In this document: positions 35,059 through 48,126 of the stretch, piece after piece
How the letters are laid out: each line of letters opens with the position of its first letter
Numbering within the stretch: position 1 is the stretch's first letter
Assembly (NCBI RefSeq): GCF_002939985.1
Contig: NZ_MDFM01000016.1
Span: 1-64,000, forward strand
Length of the DNA stretch: 64,000 nt
Direction: 5' to 3'
DNA from: Xanthomonas hortorum pv. cynarae
Lineage (GTDB): Bacteria; Pseudomonadota; Gammaproteobacteria; Xanthomonadales; Xanthomonadaceae
The notes under the pieces: generated by a model
Seen by the model: only the letters and a program-made list of their open reading frames with translations
What the model was told of the DNA's origin: nothing
The model's database searches: none
Program-made: the position numbers and the translations under genes

Positions 35059-35685
35059 ATGTTCTCGTTGCAGACCATCTTCGGTTCCGGCAAGCAGTTC
35101 TATGCGCTTCTGAACGAAGCGGCGCAGGCCGCCTACGACAGCACCAAGGCCTTGCACGCCATGATGCGCACGTCCGACCGCCAACCCGCGCTGGACGCCT
35201 TCAAGCTGGCCCGCCTGCGCGAACGCGCCGCCTCGGACAAGATCGGCCAGGCGCTGGTGGACAGCTTCATGACCCCGATCGAGCGCGAGGACATCGAAGC
35301 GCTGGGTTCGGCGCTGTACAAGATCCCCAAGCAGGTCGAGAAATTCGCCGACCGCTATTCGCTGGCCACCAAGCATCTGGAGCACATCGACTTCGCGCCG
35401 CGCGCGGCGATGCTGGAACAGGCTGCCGCGGTGGTGGTGGAAATGGTCAACGACCTGCCGCAGATGAACATCGATCGCATGACCGCGCTCAACGACAAGC
35501 TGCGCATGCTGGAAAACGAAGCCGACCGGCTGATGCTCGAGCTGTATCGCGACATCTATTCCGGCCGCCTGGACACGCTGCAGATGTTCCTGCTCAAGGA
35601 ATTCTTCGAGATTCTGGAAAAGGCCATCGACCGTTGCCGCGAGGCAGGGGTGGTGGTGTACCAGATCGTGCTGAAGAACAGCTGA
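35059..35685 (+). CDS. Pit accessory protein (DUF47/PhoU-like)
   Basis: Cytoplasmic all-helical protein of 208 residues in the DUF47 family. MFSLQTIFGSGKQFYALLNEAAQAAYDS starts the domain, and four to six long helices include LEKAIDRCREAGVVVYQIVLKN near the end. It is encoded nine bases before the low-affinity phosphate transporter gene, the standard pairing for a regulator of Pit. ATG 35059 is preceded by GGCAGGAAG. Confidence 0.93.
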   Translation: MFSLQTIFGSGKQFYALLNEAAQAAYDSTKALHAMMRTSDRQPALDAFKLARLRERAASDKIGQALVDSFMTPIEREDIEALGSALYKIPKQVEKFADRYSLATKHLEHIDFAPRAAMLEQAAAVVVEMVNDLPQMNIDRMTALNDKLRMLENEADRLMLELYRDIYSGRLDTLQMFLLKEFFEILEKAIDRCREAGVVVYQIVLKNS

Positions 35686-35694
35686 GGTCGCCGC

Positions 35695-36822
35695 GTGCTT
35701 ACCCTAGTTCTGGTGGTGATCCTGGCGGCGTTGGTATTCGAGTTCATCAACGGCTTCCACGACACCGCCAACTCCATCGCTACCGTGGTCGCCACCAAGG
35801 TGTTGTCGCCGGGTTGGGCGGTCATGCTGGCCGCCGGCATGAACCTCATCGGCGCGCTCACCGGCACCGCCGTGGCGCTGACGATTGCCTCCGGCCTGCT
35901 CAACACCAACGTGGTCGAGGTCACCCCGCAGGTGATTCTGTGCGCGCTGCTGGGCGGCATCATCTGGAACCTGATCACCTGGTGGAAGGGCCTGCCGTCG
36001 TCGTCCTCGCACGCCTTGATCGGCGGCCTGTGCGGCGCCGGCCTGGCTGCGGCGCACAACAACTGGGACGCCCTGATCTGGTCGGAGAACATCGGCAACT
36101 GGGCCAAGAACAAGGGCCTGTTGTGGAAGGTGTTCGTGCCGATGATCACCTCGCCGATCGCCGGCTTCCTGCTCGGCATCGTGGTGATGCTGCTGCTGTG
36201 GGCGATCATCGCCGGCATGGCCAAACTCGGCGGGCCGATTGGCCGGCTGGCGCGTCCGCGCTGGGTCAACGCCTTCTTCGGCAAGGCGCAGATCGCCTCG
36301 GCCGCCTACATGGGGTATGCGCACGGCCACAACGACGCGCAGAAGACCATGGGCATCATCGCCATGACCCTGATCGGCGCGCAGTCGGCCGGTGCACTGG
36401 ACGATCTGCCGAGCTGGCTGAGCTTCCTGCATCCGGGTACGGGCATTGGAGCCGGCGACGGCATCCCGATGTGGATCGTGCTGACCTGCGCGGTGGTGAT
36501 GGCCGCCGGCACCGCCTCGGGCGGCTGGAAGATCATCAAGACGCTCGGCCACAAGATGGTCAAGCTGCACCCCATCCACGGCTTTGCCGCAGAAACCAGC
36601 TCGGCGACCGTGCTCACAGTGGCCGCGCACTTCGGCATGCCGGTATCGACCACGCACAGCATTTCCACTGCGATCATGGGCGTTGGTTTTGCCAAGAATC
36701 CACGCTCGCTGCGGCTGGGCGTGATCGAGCGCATCGTCTGGGCCTGGATTTTGACCATCCCGGCCGCCGGCGGCGTGGCGTATCTGATCCTGCGTTGCTT
36801 CGAATGGTTTGGCTGGACCTGA
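35695..36822 (+). CDS. pit: Inorganic phosphate transporter, PiT family
   Basis: Low-affinity phosphate:cation symporter of 375 residues with about ten membrane helices and the duplicated PiT signatures: FINGFHDTANSIATVVATKVL near the start and GYAHGHNDAQKTMGIIAM in the middle. GTG start at 35695 behind GAGGT. Co-transcribed with the DUF47 gene. Metal-phosphate complexes are the usual substrate in this family. Confidence 0.94.
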   Translation: MLTLVLVVILAALVFEFINGFHDTANSIATVVATKVLSPGWAVMLAAGMNLIGALTGTAVALTIASGLLNTNVVEVTPQVILCALLGGIIWNLITWWKGLPSSSSHALIGGLCGAGLAAAHNNWDALIWSENIGNWAKNKGLLWKVFVPMITSPIAGFLLGIVVMLLLWAIIAGMAKLGGPIGRLARPRWVNAFFGKAQIASAAYMGYAHGHNDAQKTMGIIAMTLIGAQSAGALDDLPSWLSFLHPGTGIGAGDGIPMWIVLTCAVVMAAGTASGGWKIIKTLGHKMVKLHPIHGFAAETSSATVLTVAAHFGMPVSTTHSISTAIMGVGFAKNPRSLRLGVIERIVWAWILTIPAAGGVAYLILRCFEWFGWT

Positions 36823-36944
36823 GCGCTGTCGTAGCCTGGTCACCTCGGTCGGCGACGATACGGCGCTGGTTGCGGGTGGTCCTGTTGCAGCTCATCCCGT
36901 TCGACACGATGTTCTAACGCGTTCTGCCTGAGGAAAACGCGCCG

Positions 36945-37706
36945 ATGATGCTTGCGCTGGTGTGCGTGCTGTTCCTGCTGTCCTGGCTGATCGGCCGCCG
37001 GCGCTGGCGGCGCAGCGCCCGCGCGCTGGCGGCGGCCACGTTGGCGTTGCTGCTGCTGGTCGGCTGCGGTCCCTTGTCGAGCTGGATGCTGCACGGCTTG
37101 CAACAGACCGGCGTCAACGATTTCAACGACTGGCGCGCGCGCAACATGATCGTGTTGCTGGGCGCGGGCACGGTGCGGCCCGATGGCCCGGATGCCACTG
37201 CTGAAGCGAACATGTTTGCTTACGGCCGCATTGTCGAGTCGGCGCGGCTGTATCGGCAATGCCGCGCGCATGGCGGCGACTGCAAGATCGAGATCAGCGG
37301 CGGCGACGCGCGCGGGCTGGGCCTGTCCGAAGCGGTGGTGTATCGAAAGGTGCTGATCGGGATAGGTATCGATCAGGCCGATCTGATCATGGAGCCCTCC
37401 AGCATGAACACCTGGCAGAACGCGCAGTTCAGCCAGCCGTTGCTGCGCAAGTACCGTGCCGATCGGGTGGTGCTGGTGTCCTCGGCCACGCACCTGCGCC
37501 GCGCCGAACTGTACTTCCGTCACTTCGGCATCGAGGCCACGCCGGTGCGCTCGGACTGGTTGACCGCCTCCTGGGCCTGGTTGCCGCAGAGCTACAACTT
37601 CACCGTGGCCGATGTCGCCCTGCACGAGTATCTGGGCATTGCGCGCTATCGGGTCTACGAGTGGTTGGGCTGGAATGTGAAGGCCACGCTGCCCGGGGAG
37701 TTGTAA
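36945..37706 (+). CDS. YdcF/ElyC-family (DUF218) protein
   Basis: A 253-residue protein with two N-terminal membrane segments (residues 2-17 and 26-46) and a DUF218 Rossmann-like domain: NMIVLLGAGTVRPDG, KIEISGGDARGLGLSEA, VSSATHLRRAELYFRHFGIEATPVRSD. DUF218 includes ElyC and SanA, linked to envelope integrity and undecaprenyl-phosphate use; the precise role here is not known. The stop is 13 bases before a stretch of GGGATTCGGGATT-type repeat. Confidence 0.83.
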   Translation: MMLALVCVLFLLSWLIGRRRWRRSARALAAATLALLLLVGCGPLSSWMLHGLQQTGVNDFNDWRARNMIVLLGAGTVRPDGPDATAEANMFAYGRIVESARLYRQCRAHGGDCKIEISGGDARGLGLSEAVVYRKVLIGIGIDQADLIMEPSSMNTWQNAQFSQPLLRKYRADRVVLVSSATHLRRAELYFRHFGIEATPVRSDWLTASWAWLPQSYNFTVADVALHEYLGIARYRVYEWLGWNVKATLPGEL

Positions 37707-37744
37707 GCCGGGAGTGGAGATTCGGGATTCGGGATTGGGAATTC

Positions 37745-37786
37745 GAGATTCGAGATTCGAGATTCGAGATTCGAGATTCGAGATTC
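37745..37786. repeat. Tandem heptamer repeat (GAGATTC)x6
   Basis: Six perfect copies of GAGATTC, flanked on the left by degenerate GGGATTCGGGATTGGGAATTC copies from about 37,716. It sits between convergent genes (YdcF-like and S10 peptidase), with no gene. Copy number probably varies between strains. Confidence 0.9.
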
Positions 37787-37992
37787 GTAAAAGCCGGCGC
37801 GCGTCCTGGTGTGCGCGGCTGATTTATTTCCAACATTGCTTGGTGCGGTGGAGAGCTCGACGGGAGCAACGCATGCGCGGCGGCCGGGAAAAGTAACGGC
37901 TCAGCACGGTGGTTTTGCGACTGCTGCGCATTCGCTTGCTGCAACCGGCCTGCAGCATCGCCAGCCGCGTGTGCGGCCGGCGATGCGAATGC

Positions 37993-39507
37993 TCAGCGTG
38001 TTTCGTACATCGCCTTGACGTCGTTGCGGAATGCGGCCTGGCTGTCGGCGCGGTTGTAGAACATGTGGCCGCCCGGATACTCGCGCACCTGCACACGTTT
38101 CAGGTCGTTGCCCATCGCCGGCATCTGATCCACAGTCAGCACCGAGCCCATGAACGGGCAGGAGAGATCGTTCCAGCCGTGCGCGATCAACACGCGCAGT
38201 TTCGGGTCGATCGCCACCGACTGACGCAGTTGCGTTACCGCGCCCTTGCGCAGTTCGTCGTTCCAGTCCCACAGTTTGTTGACGTCGTAATTGAGCGCCT
38301 GATAACGCGCATCGACCTTCCAGCCGACCACGCGGGTGACGAAGTCCACCATCGCGGTGGTGGTCGGCGCGATGATGCTGTCCAGCAACGGGTCGTTGGC
38401 GCGTTGCTCCGGATCGTTGGGGAATGGGTCGAACGCGGTCACGTTGGAGTCGTAGCGGCTGCCCAGTTCGCCCTTGTCGCGAAACACCTCGCGCAAGTAC
38501 GCCTGCGTTTCCAGGCGTCCGCCGGAGCGCCGCACATACGCCGGATCCAGCCCGGTCATGCGCGTGACCTGCTGCAGCATCGCCTCGCTGGCCTGCGGGT
38601 CGGTGCGTCCTTTCATCAGCGCCACCGCGTAGTCGCCGCGGGTGTAATCGATCACCTCGCGCATGGCGCTGTCGCTGAGCTTGCCCTGGCGCTCCAGGTG
38701 CGCGGCGGCGATCGAGGGCAGCGTCATCATCCATGCCAGTGGCGACACATCGCTGTTGTCGTCCAGAGTCGGGTTGAGATACGGCGACACCAGCACCACA
38801 CCGTTCATCGCCACGCCCAGTCGGGTCTGCAGGTAATGGGTGATGCGCGGGCCACGGAAGCCGCCATAGCTTTCGCCGACCAGGTACTTGCGCGCCTGCA
38901 GACGACGGTTCTTGAGCAGCCAGTCGTAGACCACGCGCGAGAGGTATTCCACGTCGGCCTGCGGGTTGTAGAACTGCTTCTTGGCCTCGTCGTCGCCGAT
39001 CAGGGAGCGGCTGAAGCCGGTGCCGACCGGGTCGATGAACACCAGATCGGTGAAGTCCAGCCAGGTGCCAGGGTTGTCGCGCAATGCCGCCGGTGCCGAG
39101 GCGCTATCGCCTTCGGCGCCGAAACCCACCACCTTCGGCCCGATCGCGCCCATGTTCAGATACACCGACGACGCGCCGGGCCCGCCGTTCAATGCGAACG
39201 TGACTGGCCGGTCCTTTCCATCCACGGTGTAGGCAGTGAATACCACCTCGCCGGTGGTCTTGCCTTGCGCGTCGCGTACCGGCAGCGTGCCGACGGTGGC
39301 GGTGTAACTCAGCGTCCGGCCGGCCACGCGCGTGCTCTGACGCACGCTGGCATCGGCTGGCAACGGCGCAGGCTTGGATGCCGCTGCGTCGGGTTTTGCA
39401 TCGCTTTTGGCGTCGCTTTTGCTATCGTTTTTATCTGGCGCAGCAGCCAGCGCCGTCCCGCTGAGCAGGACACAGGCCAGCAGGCCGGCACGGAGAAAAG
39501 AGGGCAT
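37993..39507 (-). CDS. Secreted S10-family serine carboxypeptidase
   Basis: A 504-residue exported peptidase. A signal peptide (about 1-22, ending LAAAP) is followed by a low-complexity K-S-D-A-K linker with near-repeats (about 24-48), then the alpha/beta-hydrolase carboxypeptidase domain. The catalytic Ser is in KYLVGESYGGFRGP (about 214), Asp in LIAHGWNDLSCP (about 446) and His in REYPGGHMFYN (near the C-terminus). FALNGGPGASSVYLNMGA provides the oxyanion region. S10 enzymes release C-terminal residues at acid pH; they are uncommon in bacteria outside this group. Confidence 0.88.
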   Translation of the reverse strand: MPSFLRAGLLACVLLSGTALAAAPDKNDSKSDAKSDAKPDAAASKPAPLPADASVRQSTRVAGRTLSYTATVGTLPVRDAQGKTTGEVVFTAYTVDGKDRPVTFALNGGPGASSVYLNMGAIGPKVVGFGAEGDSASAPAALRDNPGTWLDFTDLVFIDPVGTGFSRSLIGDDEAKKQFYNPQADVEYLSRVVYDWLLKNRRLQARKYLVGESYGGFRGPRITHYLQTRLGVAMNGVVLVSPYLNPTLDDNSDVSPLAWMMTLPSIAAAHLERQGKLSDSAMREVIDYTRGDYAVALMKGRTDPQASEAMLQQVTRMTGLDPAYVRRSGGRLETQAYLREVFRDKGELGSRYDSNVTAFDPFPNDPEQRANDPLLDSIIAPTTTAMVDFVTRVVGWKVDARYQALNYDVNKLWDWNDELRKGAVTQLRQSVAIDPKLRVLIAHGWNDLSCPFMGSVLTVDQMPAMGNDLKRVQVREYPGGHMFYNRADSQAAFRNDVKAMYETR

Positions 39508-39884
39508 GGCGATCGAGGTTCGAACAGGGGAGCGACGATGCTAGGCCCCGGCAGCGCTCGGTGGATGTGCACAAAGGCATGTGTGTCGCGCTGACCGATG
39601 TGGCTTGCCTGCTGGCTTGAAGCGGCGTGTGCGGCTGTCAGGTGGTGGTCTGATCTAAAGGGTGGGGTTTGCGCAGTCCGTTGAAAATCGGCGTCTACCG
39701 AAAAGAAAACCTATAGCACACCCTTCTCCCCTCGGGAGAAGGTGCCCCGCAGGGGCGGATGAGGGTACGGGCGAAGCCTCGTGTCATCCAGTACAGAGTG
39801 GCTTCGTCCCGTACCCTCACCCCAACCCCTCTCCCGGCGGGAGAGGGGCTTTAACTTCCGATGTTTTTACCCTTTCCGTATCTT
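39508..39884. other. Gap of 377 bases between parE and the S10 peptidase
   Basis: No gene. Right half is MITE-like copy B, whose hairpins may terminate parE transcription. Left part (39508-39720) should hold the S10 promoter; I see no clear element. Confidence 0.55.
39721..39850 (+). repeat. MITE-like repeat, copy B
   Basis: Compact 130-bp copy: CCTTCTCCCCTCGGGAGAAGG hairpin end, then GTGCCCCGCAGGGGCGGATGAGGGT, a central palindromic stretch (GGGTACGGG...CCCGTACCC), and the ACCCCTCTCCCGGCGGGAGAGGGGCT hairpin end. Confidence 0.75.
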
Positions 39885-41774
39885 TTAAACTTCCAGCGAA
39901 GCCAGATCGCCCTTACTCTCAAGCCACTGCTTGCGATCGCCGGCGCGCTTCTTCGCCAGCAACATATCCATCAACGAACGGGTCTGTTCGCCATCGTCGA
40001 TGGTCAGCTGCACCAGCCGGCGCGTGTCCGGGTGAATGGTCGATTCGCGCAACTGCTGCGGATTCATCTCGCCCAGGCCCTTGAAGCGGGTGACGCTGAC
40101 CTGGCCCTTGATCTTCTCGCGCGCGATCTTGTCCAGCAGCGTGGTCTTTTCTTCCTCGTCCAGCGCGTAGAACACCTGCTTGCCCACGTCCACACGGAAC
40201 AGCGGCGGCATCGCCACAAACACGTGTCCAGCGGCCACCAATGCCGGGAAATGCCTGAGAAACAGCGCAGTCAACAAGGTCGCGATATGCAAACCATCGG
40301 AGTCGGCGTCGGCCAGGATGGTGACCTTGCCGTAGCGCAGCCCGCTGATGTCGTCCTTGCCCGGGTCGCAGCCGATCGCGATGGCCAGGTTGTGCACTTC
40401 TTCGGACGCCAGCACGCTGCCCGAGGCCACTTCCCAGGTATTGAGGATCTTGCCGCGCAGCGGCAGGATCGCCTGAAAATCCTTGTCGCGCGCCTGCTTG
40501 GCCGAGCCGCCGGCCGAGTCGCCTTCGACCAGGAACAACTCGGTGCGCGACAGGTCCTGGCTGATGCAATCGGCCAGCTTGCCGGGCAGGGCCGGGCCCT
40601 GGGTGACCTTCTTGCGGACGATCTGCTTTTCGGTCTTCAACCGCGCACTGGCACGGTCGATGGCGATCTGCGCGATCTTCTCGCCGATCTCCACGTTCTG
40701 ATTGAGATACAGGCTGAAGGCATCGTGCGCGGCGCCTTCGATGAAACCGGCGGCCTGGCGCGAGGACAGGCGCTCCTTGGTCTGCCCGGAGAATTGCGGG
40801 TCGGTCATCTTCAGGCTGAGCACGAAGGTGACCCGGTCCCACACATCTTCCGGCGCCAGCTTGACCCCGCGCGGCAGCAGGTTGCGGAAATCGCAGAACT
40901 CGCGCAACGCATCGGTCAGGCCCGAACGCAGGCCGTTGACGTGGGTGCCGTGCTGCGCGGTCGGAATCAGGTTGACGTAGCTTTCCTGTACCAGTTCGCC
41001 TTCCGGCACCCAGGCCGCGGCCCAGTCGACGATCTCGGTGTCTTTCTTCAGGCTGCCTGCGAACAGGTCGGCCGGCAGCATCTCGTGCTCGGCCATTTCG
41101 CCTTTCAGATAGTCGCGCAGGCCATTTTCGAAGTGCCAGCTGTCCTGCTCGCCGGTGGCTTCGTCATGCAGTTTGACGGTCAGCCCGGGGCACAGCACCG
41201 CCTTGGCGCGCAGCAGATGGCGCAGCGCGCGCACGTTGAACTTGGGCGTGTCGAAGTACTTCGGGTCGGCCCAGAAGCGCAGCCGCGTGCCGGTGTTCTT
41301 CTTGCCGACGGTGCCGACCACTTCCAGCTTGGAGGCGGCAATGCCGTCGCGGAACTCCATGCGGTGCTCGCTGCCTTCGCGCTTGATGAACAGCTCGACC
41401 TTGGTCGACAGCGCATTGACCACGCTTACACCCACGCCGTGCAGGCCGCCGGAGAAGGTGTAGTTGCGATTGTTGAATTTGCCGCCGGCGTGCAAGCGGG
41501 TCAGGATCAACTCCACACCGGGAATCTTCTCCTCCGGGTGCATGTCCACCGGCATGCCGCGGCCGTCGTCGGAGACCTCGCAGCTGCCATCCTTGAACAA
41601 GGTCACTTCGACCTGCTTGGCGTGACCGGCCAGCGCCTCGTCGACCGAGTTGTCGATCACTTCCTGCGCCAGATGGTTCGGGCGCGCAGTGTCGGTGTAC
41701 ATGCCAGGACGGCGTTTGACCGGGTCCAGGCCCGACAGCACTTCAATATCGGCGGCGTTATAACGGGTGTTCAT
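39885..41774 (-). CDS. parE: DNA topoisomerase IV subunit B
   Basis: ATPase subunit of topoisomerase IV, which decatenates daughter chromosomes together with ParC. The 629-residue product starts MNTRYNAADIEVLSGLDPVKRRPGMY. GHKL ATPase motifs follow: EVIDNSVDEALAGHA with the catalytic Glu/Asn, and GRGMPVD. The TOPRIM core has LFLVEGDSAGGSAKQ and ADADSDGLHI. The C-terminus RFKGLGEMNPQQLRE is diagnostic. The ATG at 41774 (MNTRY) is the start shared by homologues; the frame opens slightly upstream. Length matches ParE rather than the longer GyrB. Confidence 0.96.
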   Translation of the reverse strand: MNTRYNAADIEVLSGLDPVKRRPGMYTDTARPNHLAQEVIDNSVDEALAGHAKQVEVTLFKDGSCEVSDDGRGMPVDMHPEEKIPGVELILTRLHAGGKFNNRNYTFSGGLHGVGVSVVNALSTKVELFIKREGSEHRMEFRDGIAASKLEVVGTVGKKNTGTRLRFWADPKYFDTPKFNVRALRHLLRAKAVLCPGLTVKLHDEATGEQDSWHFENGLRDYLKGEMAEHEMLPADLFAGSLKKDTEIVDWAAAWVPEGELVQESYVNLIPTAQHGTHVNGLRSGLTDALREFCDFRNLLPRGVKLAPEDVWDRVTFVLSLKMTDPQFSGQTKERLSSRQAAGFIEGAAHDAFSLYLNQNVEIGEKIAQIAIDRASARLKTEKQIVRKKVTQGPALPGKLADCISQDLSRTELFLVEGDSAGGSAKQARDKDFQAILPLRGKILNTWEVASGSVLASEEVHNLAIAIGCDPGKDDISGLRYGKVTILADADSDGLHIATLLTALFLRHFPALVAAGHVFVAMPPLFRVDVGKQVFYALDEEEKTTLLDKIAREKIKGQVSVTRFKGLGEMNPQQLRESTIHPDTRRLVQLTIDDGEQTRSLMDMLLAKKRAGDRKQWLESKGDLASLEV

Positions 41775-41935
41775 GCATCTCTTGGCACGTGAAACGACGC
41801 GCAAGTGTGGGGGCAGAACCGTTTTTTTGCACGCGACAGGCGTTCAGTGCAGGGCGGGGTGCGGCTGGATACCCTGGCGTTGGATTCGGAACCAAACGTC
41901 CCCACCTGAGGATGTCACCGAAACCGGAGGACACC

Positions 41936-42178
41936 ATGAAGTTCAAGCACATTCTGATGCTCACCCTGGGTGCGGCCGCAGTGGCGGCGCTTCCTGCCAT
42001 GGCCCAGGCCGCTCCGCAGCAGACCGGTCAGGGCGCCGCCGCGCAGAAGGCCGACGACGCCAAGGCCAAGACCGAAGCCGAGCGCAAGGCAGAGCGCCGT
42101 GCCGCCGCTGCTGCACAGAAGCCCAAGGCCGATGCCGCGCTGCCCGAGGAAGAGGAAGAAAAGAAGCCGGCGCGCTGA
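41936..42178 (+). CDS. Small exported Ala/Lys/Glu-rich protein
   Basis: An 80-residue protein with a clear signal peptide (MKFKHILMLTLGAAAVAALPAMAQA). The short mature part is rich in Ala, Lys, Gln and Glu and ends with an acidic-basic patch (LPEEEEEKKPAR); it is likely helical or disordered. A strong GGAGG stands six bases before the ATG. I do not recognise a family; similar small proteins occur in xanthomonads. It is followed by a terminator hairpin at 42224-42247. Confidence 0.75.
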   Translation: MKFKHILMLTLGAAAVAALPAMAQAAPQQTGQGAAAQKADDAKAKTEAERKAERRAAAAAQKPKADAALPEEEEEKKPAR

Positions 42179-42223
42179 TCGCGCTGCGCATCGGCTGGCT
42201 TCACATCGGTCATCTGCTCACAA

Positions 42224-42247
42224 ACGCCCCGGCCCAGGTCGGGGCGT
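42224..42247 (+). terminator. Hairpin terminator candidate after small exported protein
   Basis: Perfect 8-bp stem ACGCCCCG/CGGGGCGT with an 8-base loop, 46 bases after the stop. There is only a weak T-rich tail. Confidence 0.6.
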
Positions 42248-42337
42248 CTGCATTTGCGACCCACGCGGCGCGCGTTTGTCACTGCGTGATCGCAGCGGCG
42301 TCACGCAACCCTTGGGCATTCGTCCGTCACCCGCTAA

Positions 42338-44032
<1,695 letters not shown>

Positions 44033-44038
44033 GATTTT

Positions 44039-44218
44039 CCTTCTCCCATCGGGAGAAGGTGGCGCGAAGCGCCGGATGAGGGGCGCCGCAGTAAACCGGA
44101 AGATGGCAACCATGACGAACGCGTCGCCACGCGCCAGCGAGGGCAAACCATCGGGCTTCACCAGCGCTTCGCCAACCTTACACTCACCCCAACCCCTCTC
44201 CCGGTGGGAGAGGGGCTT
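44039..44218 (+). repeat. MITE-like repeat, copy C
   Basis: Same hairpin ends as copy B (CCTTCTCCCATCGGGAGAAGG left, ACCCCTCTCCCGGTGGGAGAGGGGCTT right) with an unrelated ~115-base centre. It fills the pyrG-kdsA gap, starts seven bases after the pyrG stop and may act as its terminator. Confidence 0.75.
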
Positions 44219-44235
44219 AATCAATAGGTGACCTG

Positions 44236-45062
<827 letters not shown>

Positions 45063-45066
<4 letters not shown>

Positions 45067-45425
45067 GTTCCGACCCATGGGCGCAGGCGGCGTTGCACCA
45101 GCAGCGCCGGCACTGGCGCGGTTGGCCGTGGGGCTGGATCGCGCTCGGCCTGTCGGTCGGTGCCTGGGCCTGTATGGCCGTCATGGCCTTCCTGGTGACC
45201 GCCAGCATTGGCATGCCGGGCGACGGTAGCCACGCGATGCAGACCACACGGATCCCGATGCTGGTCACGCTGGTGGTGGCCGCGTTGGTCACGCTGGGAG
45301 GCCTCATCGCCGGCCCCATGGCACTCTGGCTGCGTCGCCAGCCTGCCGCAGCCGTCGTCGGGCTCGCGTTGCTGCTGGTGTTTGTGCTGCTGTTTGGCTT
45401 GTCGCTGCTTGGCTTGATGGCCTAG
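45063..45425 (+). CDS. Small membrane protein of unknown function
   Basis: A 120-residue protein with three hydrophobic segments (about 25-48, 68-89 and 95-118) and a short basic N-terminus. It is unrecognised. ATG overlaps the kdsA stop by four bases, so translation is coupled to kdsA. It lies just before eno in a conserved xanthomonad order; nothing in the sequence shows a function. Confidence 0.75.
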
Positions 45426-45538
45426 CGGCGCTCTGGCGGGCTTGTCGCGCGTCCGCTCCGCATGCGATTTGGCAATGGGACGGTGTGCGGCGATAATCCC
45501 GCAGCTTGTTTCCGGTGTACTTCCCCCCTTACTGGTAA

Positions 45539-46843
<1,305 letters not shown>

Positions 46844-46846
46844 GCC

Positions 46847-47209
46847 GTGCGCAACTGGCGCTGGCTACTGCTGGTGCTGGCGGTGCTGCTGGCTTGGCTG
46901 CAGTACCGCTTCTGGTTCGGGCCTGGGAATTCCGGCGAAGTCATGATGCTGGAAGCCCAGGTCGCGCATCAGACACAGGACAACGAAGGTCTGCGCCAAC
47001 GCAACCAGGCGTTGGCAGCAGAGGTGAAGGATTTGAAGGACGGCGAGGCGGCAATCGAGGAACGCGCGCGCAGCGAGCTGGGCATGATCAAGCCGGGCGA
47101 GACGTTCTATCGCGTGGTCGAGGATGCGCCGCCGCTGCCGCCCGCAGTGGCCGCGCCGTCGATCGAACCTGAGGCGCCCGCTGCAACCGCTCCGGCGGAA
47201 CAGCCATGA
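46847..47209 (+). CDS. ftsB: Cell division protein FtsB
   Basis: Bitopic divisome protein that forms a complex with FtsL and FtsQ. The 120-residue product has a short N-terminus, one membrane helix (residues 4-20), a coiled coil (about 32-70, [23 protein letters not shown]), the [19 protein letters not shown] segment typical of FtsB, and a Pro/Ala-rich tail. GTG start at 46847, three bases after eno. Its stop overlaps ispD by four bases. Confidence 0.9.
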   Translation: MRNWRWLLLVLAVLLAWLQYRFWFGPGNSGEVMMLEAQVAHQTQDNEGLRQRNQALAAEVKDLKDGEAAIEERARSELGMIKPGETFYRVVEDAPPLPPAVAAPSIEPEAPAATAPAEQP

Positions 47210-47979
47210 CCGGTTCGATCTGGGCGATCGTGCCGGCCGCCGGGCGCGGCACGCGCTTTGGTGGACAGACCCCCAAACAATATCTGCATGCTGCTGGTCA
47301 GCCTTTGATGGCTTACACGCTGGCGGCACTGGCAGCGCATCCGGTGGTGGCCGGAATTGTCGTGGCGATCGCGCCCGACGATGCCGACTGGCCGGGTTGG
47401 ACGGCGGTGCAGTCCAAGCCGGTGTTGACCTGCGTGGGCGGCGTGACCCGCGCCGCATCGGTGCTGGCTGGATTGCTGGCCTTGCCCGAGAGCGTGCGCG
47501 CCGACGACTTTGTACTGGTGCACGATGCCGCACGTCCCAATCTGGCGCTGGCCGATCTGGAGCGCTTGCTGGAAATCGGTCGCGGCGATCCGGTCGGCGC
47601 AATCCTGGCCGCACCGGTGCGCGATACCCTCAAGCGGGCCGGCGACGATGGCGGCATCGATGCCACCGAGCCGCGCGAGCGTCTATGGCGCGCGCTGACC
47701 CCGCAGCTGTTTCGCCGCCATCAACTGATCCGTGGCCTTACCGAAGCATCGGCCGCTGGCGTGGATGTGACCGACGAGGCGATGGCGATGGAGCGGCTGG
47801 GATTGCGTCCGTTGCTGGTGGAGGGTGCCGAAGACAACTTCAAGGTGACCACGCCGGTTGACCTGGCGCGGTTCGAATTCGAACTGGCACGCCGCGGTGT
47901 GGCGGTGGATGCCGAATTAGTGGCCACACGCAACGATGCGGTGTTTGCCGGTGCCAATCACGACGTCAACACGCTTTAG
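47206..47979 (+). CDS. ispD: 2-C-methyl-D-erythritol 4-phosphate cytidylyltransferase
   Basis: Third step of the MEP isoprenoid pathway. It has the nucleotide-binding motif [19 protein letters not shown] (about 8-27), [11 protein letters not shown], and the [11 protein letters not shown] and [16 protein letters not shown] segments. The 257-residue length is slightly above the usual ~235 because of a tail. Overlaps ftsB by four bases; ispF follows after 147 bases. Confidence 0.95.
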   Translation: MTGSIWAIVPAAGRGTRFGGQTPKQYLHAAGQPLMAYTLAALAAHPVVAGIVVAIAPDDADWPGWTAVQSKPVLTCVGGVTRAASVLAGLLALPESVRADDFVLVHDAARPNLALADLERLLEIGRGDPVGAILAAPVRDTLKRAGDDGGIDATEPRERLWRALTPQLFRRHQLIRGLTEASAAGVDVTDEAMAMERLGLRPLLVEGAEDNFKVTTPVDLARFEFELARRGVAVDAELVATRNDAVFAGANHDVNTL

Positions 47980-48002
47980 AGCGGCTGTCGAACGATTGCC
48001 AG

Positions 48003-48021
48003 GCCGGTTTGCGGAACCGGC
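48003..48021 (+). terminator. Small stem-loop after ispD
   Basis: GCCGGTT/AACCGGC stem with a 5-base loop in the ispD-ispF gap, 24 bases after the ispD stop. It has no T-run, so it may be an attenuating hairpin rather than a full terminator. Confidence 0.35.
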
Positions 48022-48126
48022 TGTGTAGGCCACTCGTACACTGCTCTCTACTTTGCAACGTCCATGCCGACCTAAACGACAGCTTGCTCCCTGTTATTGG
48101 GCACTCTCACTCACCACGGATTTTCC

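Noticed and set aside
42304-42333. CGCAACC-N16-TCAC upstream of pyrG
   Set aside because: Two mismatches to the consensus and a housekeeping target; compatible with chance.
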